This document shows, one piece after another, positions 40,578 to 49,632 of a stretch of 64,000 bases of DNA. Numbering within the stretch: the stretch's first letter is position 1; every line of letters begins with the position of its first letter. The notes under the pieces were generated by a model, which ran no database searches, had not been told where the DNA came from, and worked only from the letters and a program-made list of their open reading frames with translations. The stretch spans positions 1-64,000 of the forward strand of contig NZ_KB899666.1 of the NCBI RefSeq assembly GCF_000378385.1, read 5' to 3'. Both the position numbers and the translations under genes were made by a program. The stretch comes from Paenibacillus daejeonensis DSM 15491. GTDB lineage: Bacteria; Bacillota; Bacilli; Paenibacillales; Paenibacillaceae.

Positions 40578-42905
40578 TCATTCCGTATGATCGCGGTGAT
40601 TTGCCCGCCATACGGTAGGTGTGACGCCGTGTTTTTTGGAGAAAGCGCGGTAGAATGTATTCTCGCTGCCGAACCCGCACTGCCGCCAAATCCAACTGTT
40701 GGCCTGCTCGGTATCCAGCAGGAACTTCTCCGCATTCGTCAACCGGATGTCCTCAATGTACTTGCCGAGGGTTTTGCCCGTTTGCTCCTTGACGAAGGAG
40801 AACACATATTTCTCGGAGATGAGCAAATCGCTGGCAATCGTTCCAGCCGACAAGCCAGGATCATTCGCGTGCTCCCCGATATAATTCAGTAGGTTGGCCT
40901 TCAGCTTGTCGTTATTGCTCTTCTTGCTGCCAATAACGACCTCACATAATTCCAGTGCTGTCCGCCGCAGCTGATCCGCGAGCCGGACGATATCCTGCGA
41001 TTGATCATAGACTGGGAGCTCCAGCAGCCGCTGATCTTCGCCGACTGTCCCGCCACCGATTACGTTATAGGCACTGGAAACGGTCTGGCGGACGGAGAAA
41101 AACAGCTGCAACTGGTCCTGCTCGGGCAGCGAATAACTGACCAGCCGGCCCAGACACCCATCCATAAGCTGACTCACCAGGCTCGTTTCACCTGCAATCA
41201 GCGCATCATATAGCTTTAACAAGACGGCATTATCGAACGCGGGACCCGGATCAGCCCCAGCCATTGGCTCAAATAGGTAGACCCCGCTTGCCACTTCATT
41301 TTCGTTAATGCCGAGTGCGTATTTGGCCTGCTGATAGGCTGCCTTCGCTGCTCCCGGACCCGACATCGTCTCACTGAGCCCGATGTTAATCGTAACAGGA
41401 AGCGGCGCGTCCGCAGATAGCGAGCGGATCAGCTCGGACAAGCGGGCTTTGAGCTCCTGCCGCCCTGCCCGTTCTTCACCCGGGTCAAGGAACAGGACAA
41501 ATACCGTTTCATCAGCATGAAAGTTCAGGGCTAGCGGTCGCTGACTCAGCATGGAGCCGCATCCCGCCTCCAGCCGCAGGCCCATATTTTGTTGAGCGGC
41601 TCTGGACATGGCTGGGCTCTCATCCTCTGCCCGATAGACCGCCTTCGCCACCACGAACCGATCGAATGCAGGGCCGAAATACGCGGTTGCCTCTTCTTTT
41701 TCCCGCTCCGTAAACACACCGAGGATCAGCAGATGCTTGGCAATGGAATACTTGATGGAATCGTTCAAGGCCTCAATTTGTCCGTGCTGCTCTTCATTAA
41801 TCGTATGGATTTCAGTAAAGGCGTTGTTCAGATATTTGAATTCATTATTGAGGGTAAACCCGGTCTTGGTCGAGCGGGATGCCGTATCTACCAGCTTCTT
41901 AATTGAGAGCGCCTCTCTTATGGAGAACAGAAACGCCAGCAGCACGATCAACCCAACCCCCGAGACAATATAGAGCAACACCAGTTGCAGCAGCGAATTG
42001 ACGTTATGCTCGAAGGAAGCGGCCGGTATACCGACCACCGCCGTTACCCCCAGCAGCTCACTCGGCTGTGACAGCGCGAGATACGACACGCCAGACACTT
42101 CAATGCCATCAACCAAGCCGCCGGTAGGCCCCACCTGTTCCAGCGGATGAGCAGCATCATAGTTGTGAGATAGCAGCATACGCCCCTCGCTGTCCGCGAT
42201 ATATACGAAATGATCCGTCCATTGGTCCGCATAGATCAGCTTGTCGAGCAGATCTCTGCGATCCAAATCAATGGCCAGCACGCTTTGCGGCTCAAAGGCA
42301 TTGAAGTAGGAATTGTTGACGATAGCGGTCATGCCGTCGAACGGTTCGCGGCTATAATAGGAGGAATACACCTGCTCCGCCGGATACAGCTTCACGATAT
42401 AGTTCTCGCCGAACAGCCGCTGCTGCCACTCCTCCGCTGACAGGTTGCTGTATTGGTAGAAGCGTCCATACACATCCTCATAATCGTCCGCAGAAATATG
42501 GTTGGAGATGAATACCGGATTGTCCTTAAAACGCAGATACGCGTTGGAGTACATGTCCTGGGTCAAGGCCAGATTTTTCAGCTTGGTCTGCACCACGTGG
42601 ATATCCGGATAGTACTCACTCGAAGGGTCTCCTTTCAGAAAAAAAAGACGCTTGAACGCCTCCTCCTGACGCAGCATATTCGTAATCGTCTGGGCCTGCA
42701 GCACCTGCTGCTCCAACAGCTCAACGCCATCCAACAGCTTGGATTCACTATTGTCCAGTGTTAACTGCTTGGCCAGCCCGTAGGATTTGTAATACAGCGG
42801 AACAATCATGAGAAGCAAAATGACCAAAATCAGGCCATATTTCATGAATCGTTTGCCAAAAATCAACCCTGCTGGATGTCTCTTCATCCATTCCTTCATT
42901 GTCAT
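40578..42905 (-). CDS. Membrane-bound AraC-family regulator, cluster 2
   Basis: 775 residues. Membrane helix 1 (YGLILVILLLMIVPLYY, about 23-39), an outside sensor domain (about 45-295), helix 2 (LLQLVLLYIVSGVGLIVLLAFLF, about 300-322), a cytoplasmic linker and a C-terminal AraC double HTH (AGTIASDLLISEKYVFSFVKEQTG, then SWIWRQCGFGSENTFYRAFSKKHGVTPTVWR). The second helix pair is slightly divergent (SWIWRQCGF in place of the usual IAxxVGF). It is directly upstream of the cluster 2 transport genes on the same strand and is their likely activator. Confidence 0.9.
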   Translation of the reverse strand: MTMKEWMKRHPAGLIFGKRFMKYGLILVILLLMIVPLYYKSYGLAKQLTLDNSESKLLDGVELLEQQVLQAQTITNMLRQEEAFKRLFFLKGDPSSEYYPDIHVVQTKLKNLALTQDMYSNAYLRFKDNPVFISNHISADDYEDVYGRFYQYSNLSAEEWQQRLFGENYIVKLYPAEQVYSSYYSREPFDGMTAIVNNSYFNAFEPQSVLAIDLDRRDLLDKLIYADQWTDHFVYIADSEGRMLLSHNYDAAHPLEQVGPTGGLVDGIEVSGVSYLALSQPSELLGVTAVVGIPAASFEHNVNSLLQLVLLYIVSGVGLIVLLAFLFSIREALSIKKLVDTASRSTKTGFTLNNEFKYLNNAFTEIHTINEEQHGQIEALNDSIKYSIAKHLLILGVFTEREKEEATAYFGPAFDRFVVAKAVYRAEDESPAMSRAAQQNMGLRLEAGCGSMLSQRPLALNFHADETVFVLFLDPGEERAGRQELKARLSELIRSLSADAPLPVTINIGLSETMSGPGAAKAAYQQAKYALGINENEVASGVYLFEPMAGADPGPAFDNAVLLKLYDALIAGETSLVSQLMDGCLGRLVSYSLPEQDQLQLFFSVRQTVSSAYNVIGGGTVGEDQRLLELPVYDQSQDIVRLADQLRRTALELCEVVIGSKKSNNDKLKANLLNYIGEHANDPGLSAGTIASDLLISEKYVFSFVKEQTGKTLGKYIEDIRLTNAEKFLLDTEQANSWIWRQCGFGSENTFYRAFSKKHGVTPTVWRANHRDHTE

Positions 42906-43511
42906 TGCTCCCCCTTACCCATACTCTCTATTATGTAGAAATCGCTTTCAAAAACCCGAACTTCCTAGACATTCATGCATTCAACAATATAGCATTTTAC
43001 CCTTGGGTTAAACCTTCAATTTCTGCTAACCACTGTCACAGGGTACGAATATCCTTGATATGACGGGCTTTTTGGCGTTGGAAGTAGCCACTCGGTCTGG
43101 CGACAGACCGAAGGATAGCATTCAAACAAGCTGGCGTGAAAACACAAGGTTTTCGTCCCAGTTTTATGTCTGCTGCTTCGTCCAATTGTGCCGCTTGCTG
43201 CGCTAACGGCCACCAGTGCCGCTATTACAACCAAATCGAGCTACTTTAATTTCTAACGGCCACCAGTGCCGTTATTTGTAGGTTTTTGAGGGTTCGGCAG
43301 TCTGTTTGGGCACAATAGGCGCATATATGGCCGTTAGAAATGTTCAGCCCCCTTTTCAGGGCAAATAAGGGGATATATGGCCGTTAGACGGAGCGGGGGC
43401 GGGTGGTGAGCAGGATCGGGGCCGGGTGGTGAGCGGGATCGGGAGCGGATTCCTCGCCGCTGAACCGTTCCTCCCAGCTGGGGAATCCCGGGCTGTTACC
43501 TTTGAATATAA
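42906..43511. other. Intergenic region holding repeat locus 2
   Basis: About 600 bp without a gene. It has a hairpin CGGTCTG-GCGA-CAGACCG at about 43092-43109 and four 26-bp repeat units at 43203-43387. Confidence 0.65.
43203..43387. repeat. 26-bp repeat units, locus 2 (two forward, two reverse)
   Basis: Units at 43203-43228 (+), 43253-43278 (+), 43312-43337 (-) and 43362-43387 (-). All start CTAACGGCCA in their own sense and most end in TTATTTG or a close variant. Forward and reverse units are complementary over the first 10 bases, so the array can fold into nested hairpins. Spacing between units is 24-34 bp. Confidence 0.85.
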
Positions 43512-44060
43512 TCATGGATTAGCCTCCTCCAGATTTCGTTCCAGCAGGGCTCCCAGCCGCTGGGCCATGACGGTCGGAGAGAGTGGGCGTTCGTGCTTGA
43601 ACCACCACTCCACGACACCAACGATCGCCGCACCCAGGAATTGGTGATCCACCTCCTGCGCTGTCGTGATTTCACTCTCGCTACGCTTTAACTCATCAAG
43701 GAAAAACGCCAGGAAATGGGCGCGAAAAAACGGACTGCCCTTACTCCCCAACATGGCAGAGAAGAAGAGATAGTGGTGTTCAAAATAGGCGAACCATACC
43801 TCTCCCATGCTAATATAATCGGCGTCATCCTCTGCCTTCTCACAGACCTCTCGCATCTCGTCAATATGTTCTTTGATGAGCTTATCCAGCAGATCATATT
43901 TGTCCAAATAATGAAGATAGATCGTTCTCCGGCTCACATCGGCGCGGTCCGAAATATTTTGAATGGTAATCTGATCAAACTGCTTCTCGAGCATCAACTC
44001 AATAAAGGCCCTTTTTATCGCTTCTTGAGATTTGCGTATTCTTCGATCGGTCTTCGCCAC
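43512..44060 (-). CDS. TetR-family regulator
   Basis: About 182 residues from a GTG (44058-44060) giving VAKTDRRIRKSQEAIKRAFI; a longer TTG reading to 44105 is possible. HTH: LEKQFDQITIQNISDRADVS, RRTIYLHYLDKYDLL. The C-terminal part (FLAFFLDELKRSE, FLGAAIVGVVEWWFKHERPLSP) is the TetR_C_33-like domain common in Bacillales. It is divergent from the Rossmann oxidoreductase, and the gap contains ACACTAGTGT (44192-44201), a plausible operator. Confidence 0.88.
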   Translation of the reverse strand: MAKTDRRIRKSQEAIKRAFIELMLEKQFDQITIQNISDRADVSRRTIYLHYLDKYDLLDKLIKEHIDEMREVCEKAEDDADYISMGEVWFAYFEHHYLFFSAMLGSKGSPFFRAHFLAFFLDELKRSESEITTAQEVDHQFLGAAIVGVVEWWFKHERPLSPTVMAQRLGALLERNLEEANP

Positions 44061-44105
44061 CCCTAGTTCACCAGCTTTCCTATAGAAATTGCACAATACA
44101 GGCAA

Positions 44106-44235
44106 AGGTGCGAATTAATACACAGAACCTGCTTTTTTAATCATGGTGAAATTTTAATTTCTGTTTACAATTATACATAGTCGTTTCTTATTACACTAGT
44201 GTGCATTTACTACGAACGAACAAAGGGGCCTATCT
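44106..44235. promoter_or_regulatory. Divergent promoter region with ACACTAGTGT palindrome
   Basis: A 10-bp perfect palindrome, ACACTAGTGT, lies about 40 bp before the oxidoreductase start. A TATAAT on the minus strand near 44170 fits the TetR gene's -10 box. Confidence 0.5.
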
Positions 44236-44943
44236 ATGAAAATTGCAGTTATAGGAGCAACCGGTGGAACAGGGAAAAAAGTTGTAGAACGCGCCCTCGA
44301 GTTGGGGCATGAGGTGGTAGCTGTCGCCCGGCGGCCCGAAGCCGTCGCATCCGCTAACCAGCTTACAATTCGAAAAGGAGATGTATACGATGCCGCGAGT
44401 ATGGTTCTTGCCATTTCCGGTGCCGATGTGGTCATCAGTTGCATTGGTCCACCCAGCAACATCTCAGAAGACCCAGCCAAGAAGGGTAACCTTCTCGTAA
44501 ATCTCCGTGCGGGAATGAAAGTCATGGCAGCCAATTTCTCTCCGGGAACCATCATGTCGGAGGGCATGCCAAATGTTGTGGCGGCTTGTGGGCGCGCTGG
44601 CGTGAAGCGGCTGATTATGCAGAGTGGTATTAACCTGACCGACGGCAAAGAACTAACGCTGGGCAATCGGCTGGCTGTAGGTACGATGCGACGCATCTTT
44701 TGGCGAGCGATCAAGGACAAAGCCATGGCCGAGCATGCCGTGATGAGCAGCGGGTTGGAGTGGGTCATTGTGAGGGCATCCGTACTGCAATTTGCAGATG
44801 GTACTTTGAACTATACAGCAGGCCCTGCTGCTCGCATTGCTCCCCTCCAGGCCCTACCTTTTGCCGATTGTGCAGACAGCCTGGTGCGGGCAGCAGCTAG
44901 TGAGCCGGCGTGGACCCGCAAGATCATCAATGTTGGGCGATAA
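44236..44943 (+). CDS. NAD(P)H-binding Rossmann protein (NmrA/atypical SDR)
   Basis: 235 residues. GATGGTG at residues 7-13 is the GxxGxxG dinucleotide site, with VARRPEAV (Arg preference for NADPH) near 35 and ADVVISCIGPPSNI near 65. The C-terminal part ends in the family-typical PFADCADSLVRAAASEP. Active-site Tyr-x-x-x-Lys of classical SDRs is absent, as in atypical SDRs. It may reduce a quinone or small electrophile, or act as a redox sensor. Control by the divergent TetR protein is likely. Confidence 0.85.
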   Translation: MKIAVIGATGGTGKKVVERALELGHEVVAVARRPEAVASANQLTIRKGDVYDAASMVLAISGADVVISCIGPPSNISEDPAKKGNLLVNLRAGMKVMAANFSPGTIMSEGMPNVVAACGRAGVKRLIMQSGINLTDGKELTLGNRLAVGTMRRIFWRAIKDKAMAEHAVMSSGLEWVIVRASVLQFADGTLNYTAGPAARIAPLQALPFADCADSLVRAAASEPAWTRKIINVGR

Positions 44944-44948
44944 TCGTG

Positions 44949-44976
44949 TGAAACGAAACCTCCTTCCCCTCGTATA
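44949..44976 (+). promoter_or_regulatory. ECF (sigma-W-type) promoter of LURP-one-like gene B
   Basis: TGAAAC (44949-44954), exactly 16 bp, CGTATA (44971-44976). This is a perfect match to the sigma-W consensus TGAAAC-N16-CGTA. Confidence 0.8.
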
Positions 44977-45010
44977 AGAGCTTTACACGAGTGAAAAGGA
45001 GGTCGTCAGA

Positions 45011-45520
45011 GTGGAGCTGTATTTTAATGATCGCCTATTCAGCAGAGGCCGGTCCGAGATAAAAGACGCCAACGGCGTGAAGGCCGGAACCATAGATCTG
45101 GAGCGCGCCAGAATCTTAAAGATGACCTCGGACCTGTCTGTCTATGGACCGGACGCGCAGCTGCGCTGCTCCGCCAACTACCGCTTTAGGTCCAACCGCT
45201 GGGAGATTAGTGATGCGACTGGCACCCTGCTGGGTTGGATGAAAATCCGCGCTTCGTTCTTCAGCAAGAAGTTCCAGTATGATGCCGACAGCCGCGGTGT
45301 CTATACCATCGAGGCGCCTGCGTTCTCCCGCTCCTACACGATTGTTGATCAGAACGGGAGTCGTGTGGCCTCCTTCGAGCAAACGAACAACTGGCTGCGT
45401 CCCGGCGCGTTTCGTCTACTGAACGAGTCTCCGCTGCTCGATGATTATGAGCTGGTTGCCGTCATTATGGGCATTCACAACATTCGGAAACGCGAGAATC
45501 GGTTTGAGCCGCCGGACTAA
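45011..45520 (+). CDS. LURP-one/YxjI-like protein, paralogue B
   Basis: 169 residues, clearly paralogous to the protein at 28828-29352: the same MELYFNDR start, SVYGPDAQLRCSANYRFRSN, KKFQYDADSRGVYTIEAPAF and SPLLDDYELVAVIMGIHNIRKR. It has a few extra residues near RARILK and lacks the poly-Gly tail. GTG start with AAGGAGGT 8 bases before it. A perfect sigma-W-type promoter precedes it. Role in envelope stress is inferred from the promoter and the B. subtilis homologue. Confidence 0.87.
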   Translation: MELYFNDRLFSRGRSEIKDANGVKAGTIDLERARILKMTSDLSVYGPDAQLRCSANYRFRSNRWEISDATGTLLGWMKIRASFFSKKFQYDADSRGVYTIEAPAFSRSYTIVDQNGSRVASFEQTNNWLRPGAFRLLNESPLLDDYELVAVIMGIHNIRKRENRFEPPD

Positions 45521-45537
45521 ACTAGTCGAAGCCTCCA

Positions 45538-47256
45538 TTACGCCGCTCCTTCTCCGCTCTGCTGCTCATTGCGGAAACCAGGCGGACCACCTTGTCCTCC
45601 TCTTCCGCCGCCTCCTCCGCCCTGGGAGCCAAGAGCTTGCAAATTGACAGACGACGCATCAATCAGCGCACTGTCATCCTGCTGCTGTGCTTCCGTTGTC
45701 GACGGGATCGTCCCATCCAGCTGCCCCTGAATACTCTCTGCGCGGAGTACGCCCAATTTCTTGAGTTCGGCAACTCCCGCCGTAAACTCCTCGTAGGTAT
45801 AAAACGCCGTAGGATCGTTCTTCACATATTCATCCATCAACGCGCTCATTTGATCAATCGTCTGCTCGAACTTGCCATCTGCGAAATAACCATCGACGAT
45901 TTCTTGCAGGTACTGATGATAGGTGTCCAGATATTCAGGCACTTCAAGCAGCTTGGCCAGCAATGGACGCTCCTCCATATCTATGCCTGATACCGGCGTA
46001 TCGATTGGGAAATTGACCACACTTGATGCGCTGCCCGCTTGGAAACCACCGAAGGCTAGGTTGTAATCCCAAGGAAGAATGCTAATCTGGCCATCGTTCT
46101 CGTACAGATAGTAGTTGTGGCCCATATTAGAAACATAGCTGTCGAGGTTAACCACCACCGTGTGAGCGGCAAAATACCGGAGCACAGCGTCCACATCCAC
46201 ATAGGTTTCCAAATCGTTGCCTTCAGAGAGGTTCTTTAACGCTTCAATGACGCGCTGATGATCTTCTTCATTTGTCTTGGTCTCTGCATTGTCAAAGATG
46301 GCGGAGTAACTATCAATCTCATCATCGGTATACTGAAGGGAGACGCCATTGGCCGACATCCCTCGCATGCCGCCCATGCCACCTCGATCTTCGCCGTCCT
46401 GGCCAAACATGGGTGGTACGCCATCAAAATCAGGCCAATTGCCCTCCTCTCCCTCTGGCATAGCTGGGGCCCCATCTGCTCCGTCAGGCATCCCTTGCTC
46501 GCCGGCTGCTCCCATTGGTGCTTGGCGCTCGCCATTCATACCTTCGGGCATTGGTCGCTCACCATTCATGCCCTCCGGCATCTGTCCTCCGCCAAAGCCC
46601 CCTGCGCCCATCTCCGATTCAGGCTTATACATTTCGCCCTCGCCATTAAAGACCCGGTCGCGGTAACCACTGTCCATTTCCTCTACAGCCAGATAGAAGC
46701 CCCAGGTCTCGCCGTTAAGCGAGATATCTGCAAAAGCGAATAAGGGTGCATCGACGCCGATATAAGACATGATGTCATAAGAGAGGTATTCTTTCAGACT
46801 CGTCGCATCGGAGAAATTACTGTTCAGTACGATTTTGTCGAGCCCGAGCCAAGTCTGGTCCTCCACATACTCGTCGAATTTAATTTTGAAGCTGTAGCGG
46901 TCAGTTGTATCATCCCGCACAACCGCCGAGAGACTGGAATTGCCCTTTGGACGAATACCGACATTTTCAATGGTTGTACCGTTGATGGTAATGTCTGCTG
47001 GAATATATTCTTTGTCCGCCGCATTGTCCAGCATCGTCTGCCATTCGGTTTCATCCACAGAGATTGCGAAGGTCATGATCTGCGTTTTGTCGATCTCCTC
47101 CGCATAACCCAGCGATACATTCCGGATTTCGCTATCTGAAACCACCTCAGTCGATGCAGAATCAGACGTTTCCAGGGAATTGGAACACCCCGCAAGCATC
47201 CACCCTACCGTTAGAACCAACAACAAGCATATAACCCTATGTGTTTTCTTAATCAT
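45538..47256 (-). CDS. CotH-type kinase-like lipoprotein
   Basis: 572 residues. Lipobox LAGC gives Cys24. The CotH domain is recognised by RPKGNSSLSAVVRDDTTDRYSFKIKFDEY (about 100-128), LNSNFSDATSLKEYLSYDIM, GFYLAVEEMD, NMGHNYYLYENDGQISILPW and DYNLAFGG (the WDYN metal-binding loop). CotH proteins are atypical kinases that phosphorylate spore-coat or surface proteins. An insertion of about 85 residues (about 225-310) splits the domain and is made of Met/Pro/Gly-rich repeats such as MPEGMNGERP twice in a row. The tail is GGGGGGRGGQGGPPGF. Being lipidated, it would act outside the membrane, unlike B. subtilis spore CotH. Confidence 0.85.
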   Translation of the reverse strand: MIKKTHRVICLLLVLTVGWMLAGCSNSLETSDSASTEVVSDSEIRNVSLGYAEEIDKTQIMTFAISVDETEWQTMLDNAADKEYIPADITINGTTIENVGIRPKGNSSLSAVVRDDTTDRYSFKIKFDEYVEDQTWLGLDKIVLNSNFSDATSLKEYLSYDIMSYIGVDAPLFAFADISLNGETWGFYLAVEEMDSGYRDRVFNGEGEMYKPESEMGAGGFGGGQMPEGMNGERPMPEGMNGERQAPMGAAGEQGMPDGADGAPAMPEGEEGNWPDFDGVPPMFGQDGEDRGGMGGMRGMSANGVSLQYTDDEIDSYSAIFDNAETKTNEEDHQRVIEALKNLSEGNDLETYVDVDAVLRYFAAHTVVVNLDSYVSNMGHNYYLYENDGQISILPWDYNLAFGGFQAGSASSVVNFPIDTPVSGIDMEERPLLAKLLEVPEYLDTYHQYLQEIVDGYFADGKFEQTIDQMSALMDEYVKNDPTAFYTYEEFTAGVAELKKLGVLRAESIQGQLDGTIPSTTEAQQQDDSALIDASSVNLQALGSQGGGGGGRGGQGGPPGFRNEQQSGEGAA

Positions 47257-47593
47257 GGTATCCTCGCCTTTCCTTCAGCTTAGCGGCTCGATCTCAAGCT
47301 CACTGTGCTGAGTATAGCGACTCAACCTTTAAGAATCCTTAACACGACATTTTGACTCTTTGTTGACCCTACCCAACAGTTATGTTGTTTTTTTATAAAT
47401 CTGATTTAATTTTTCTATGGAGGGCTTCCCGGGCAGGGCTTTATACTTTTTCGAGAGATACACATTTTTTATTGAAAAATCCAATGTGTGGAAATTAAAT
47501 CATAAGATCGTGCCAATTTGAGATAGCGGTTACATAGAAGACGGATTGTGTGTACCTCCCTTTGGCAGATTATATTTGAAGGAGGTTTTATTT
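47257..47593. other. Divergent promoter region, CotH-type and serine hydrolase genes
   Basis: About 340 bp with T-rich tracts. TTGACT and TTGACC occur near 47352 and 47362 without well-placed -10 boxes. No gene seen. Confidence 0.4.
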
Positions 47594-48787
47594 GTGATCC
47601 ACCCCTATACTCCAGGTCAAGTTGATTGTGCCCCAGAGGAAGTTGGCTATGAAGCTTCGAGAATTGAAGTGCTTCATGCTCACTTCCAGAAGTTGATGGA
47701 CGAGAATAAAATTCAGTCCGCATCCTACTGTGTATCCAGGTATGGAAAAACCTTTATGCACGGCGCCATAGGCCCCCGCTCCTTCCGCAAAAACGGGGAA
47801 CCTCTACTGCCGACAACGATCCATCGCGTGGCCTCGATTACCAAAGCTGTCGTCACCGTGGCTATCGCCAAGCTGGTTGAAGACGGACGACTCCGATTCG
47901 ATGATCCGGTAGGCAGCTTCCTGCCACCCTTCAATGTCGCTCCGTTCAACACAATTGATGTGTACAGTCTGCTCACACATACCTCGGGCCTGTATCCGGA
48001 CTGCGCTAGTATGGTGCCCTATCATAAGTCGTATTGGAACCTCATCTCCGATTATTTTCAAGGCTATGATGCTGCGAACGGTGAACCGGACTGGATTACT
48101 GCCTCCCTTGGCCTTGGGATGAACAAACAGGTTGGCGAGGAGTGGCAATATTGCTCTTATGGCTTTTGTTTGCTAGGGGAAATTATTCATAAGGTGACTG
48201 GCTATACCGCAGCCCAATATATTGAAGAACAAATCACTGAGCCTCTGGGTATGCAGGATACGCGGTTCGAGCTGACACCTCAACAAGCCAAGCGCTCCAT
48301 CATCCGCAATGAAAGACGCGAGGAGCAACTGAATAATCTGATTGAAGGGCGCCTGCCTGAGCCATCCTCCTTTGAGAAGCTATGGGATACCGTTCCTCCA
48401 ACCGGAGGGGGGCTGCACTCCACTCCATCTGACCTGATCCGCTTCGCGAATATGCTGCTGGGCATGGGTAAATTGGGCGACTGCAGGATGCTTGGACGCA
48501 AAACCGTGGAAAAAATAACCACCCGAACGCTACATGGCATCCCTGATTATTGCTGGGGCAGCACGAACCCTGACAGGAGCTACGGTATTGGACTGGATAT
48601 GCGGACAGGTCCAGGGTACCTCTATTCCCCATCGACGTACCTTCATGAGGGCGCTGGCGCCTGCTCGATGGTGATTGATCCCACCGAACAGCTCGCGGCT
48701 GTCTGGTTTGTCCCTTTTACGGATGATGAGTGGCATGGCGATGCCTTATACAATGTAACGAATATTATCTGGTCAGGGCTCAATTAA
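47594..48787 (+). CDS. Serine hydrolase, beta-lactamase class C-like
   Basis: About 397 residues from the GTG at 47594 (AAGGAGG 8 bases before it). Penicillin-binding-protein fold: Ser81-Ile-Thr-Lys84 is the SxxK nucleophile motif, Tyr186-Cys-Ser188 takes the YxN place, and HEGAG near 355 takes the KTG/HxG place. No signal peptide, so it is cytosolic. Family members include esterases and D-amino-acid peptidases besides beta-lactamases. Its stop overlaps the start of the next gene (TAATG), linking it to the ABC exporter behind it, so it may act on the exporter's cargo. Confidence 0.88.
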   Translation: MIHPYTPGQVDCAPEEVGYEASRIEVLHAHFQKLMDENKIQSASYCVSRYGKTFMHGAIGPRSFRKNGEPLLPTTIHRVASITKAVVTVAIAKLVEDGRLRFDDPVGSFLPPFNVAPFNTIDVYSLLTHTSGLYPDCASMVPYHKSYWNLISDYFQGYDAANGEPDWITASLGLGMNKQVGEEWQYCSYGFCLLGEIIHKVTGYTAAQYIEEQITEPLGMQDTRFELTPQQAKRSIIRNERREEQLNNLIEGRLPEPSSFEKLWDTVPPTGGGLHSTPSDLIRFANMLLGMGKLGDCRMLGRKTVEKITTRTLHGIPDYCWGSTNPDRSYGIGLDMRTGPGYLYSPSTYLHEGAGACSMVIDPTEQLAAVWFVPFTDDEWHGDALYNVTNIIWSGLN

Positions 48788-49605
48788 TGTCTGGCTTCAA
48801 GCATCAATGGCGGGTGTTCAAGACGGTGGCGGATGTGACCTACAAGGAATGGGGCGCCTATCGTACTCATTCCATGGTATCGATTATCGTAGGTCCCGTC
48901 TATTTTGTGGTACAGTATTTCATCTGGACAGCCGTCTATGGCGATCAGAGCTCTTTACAGGGCATCGAGTTATCCCAGATGATTCGCTACTTCGGAGCCA
49001 CTGCGCTGATCGGTTATCTCATCATGGACTTTGCCGACTGGAATTTGTCCATGCTCGTTCGCACAGGCAAGTTTCTCACTTTCCACCTGAGGCCAATCCA
49101 TCATCGCTCCTTCGCCTTGTTTCAGAAGGTCGGTCATCGGCTCCTGGGTTTTCTGTTTGAATTTCTCCCCTGTTTGCTTATTTTCATCTTTATCTTTGGG
49201 GTGGATATGCGGCCAGCAAGCTATCTCTGGTCGTTCCTGTCTGTTGCGCTGGCATTTCTCATGAATTTCTATGTGAACTATACCATCGGCTTGACCTCAT
49301 TCTGGCTCGTCCAATCCAGCGGCATCCGTAGCGCATTTATACTGGTTGCCGGTATTTTTTCCGGGGCACTGATTCCGCTTGATTTCTTTCCGCAATGGCT
49401 TCAGATTCTTCAATTCTTCTTGCCCTTCCAGTACATTGTCTATATGCCCGCAATGGTATTTACCGGTCAGTATTCATTAGGCGGCATACAGCTTGCTATG
49501 GAACAGGTTGTCGGGCTCCAAGCAGTCGCCGTACTCATTACCTTCGGAATGAATGAGCTTGTGCGACGGCGAGCCATGAAGCAGTTTACTGCCGTTGGCG
49601 CTTAA
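48787..49605 (+). CDS. ABC-2-type exporter permease 1 (DUF990-like)
   Basis: 272 residues from the ATG at 48787, which overlaps the hydrolase stop. Six predicted helices (e.g. MVSIIVGPVYFVVQYFIWTAVYG, FLFEFLPCLLIFIFIFGV, FILVAGIFSGALIPLDFFPQWL, with the ABC-2 GxxxPxxxxP-like segment GALIPLDFFPQWL). Forms a heterodimer with the next gene's product and is driven by the ATPase at 50412-51449. Confidence 0.88.
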   Translation: MSGFKHQWRVFKTVADVTYKEWGAYRTHSMVSIIVGPVYFVVQYFIWTAVYGDQSSLQGIELSQMIRYFGATALIGYLIMDFADWNLSMLVRTGKFLTFHLRPIHHRSFALFQKVGHRLLGFLFEFLPCLLIFIFIFGVDMRPASYLWSFLSVALAFLMNFYVNYTIGLTSFWLVQSSGIRSAFILVAGIFSGALIPLDFFPQWLQILQFFLPFQYIVYMPAMVFTGQYSLGGIQLAMEQVVGLQAVAVLITFGMNELVRRRAMKQFTAVGA

Positions 49606-49632
49606 TTGACTTGTGAAGGGACACGTTCTGCC

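Noticed and set aside
43016-43234. 72-codon minus-strand frame upstream of cluster 2
   Set aside because: No ribosome binding site, composition of a random frame, overlaps a hairpin and a repeat unit.
43203-43387. CRISPR-like array
   Set aside because: Repeats occur in both orientations, vary in sequence, and there are no cas genes; they are inverted intergenic units.
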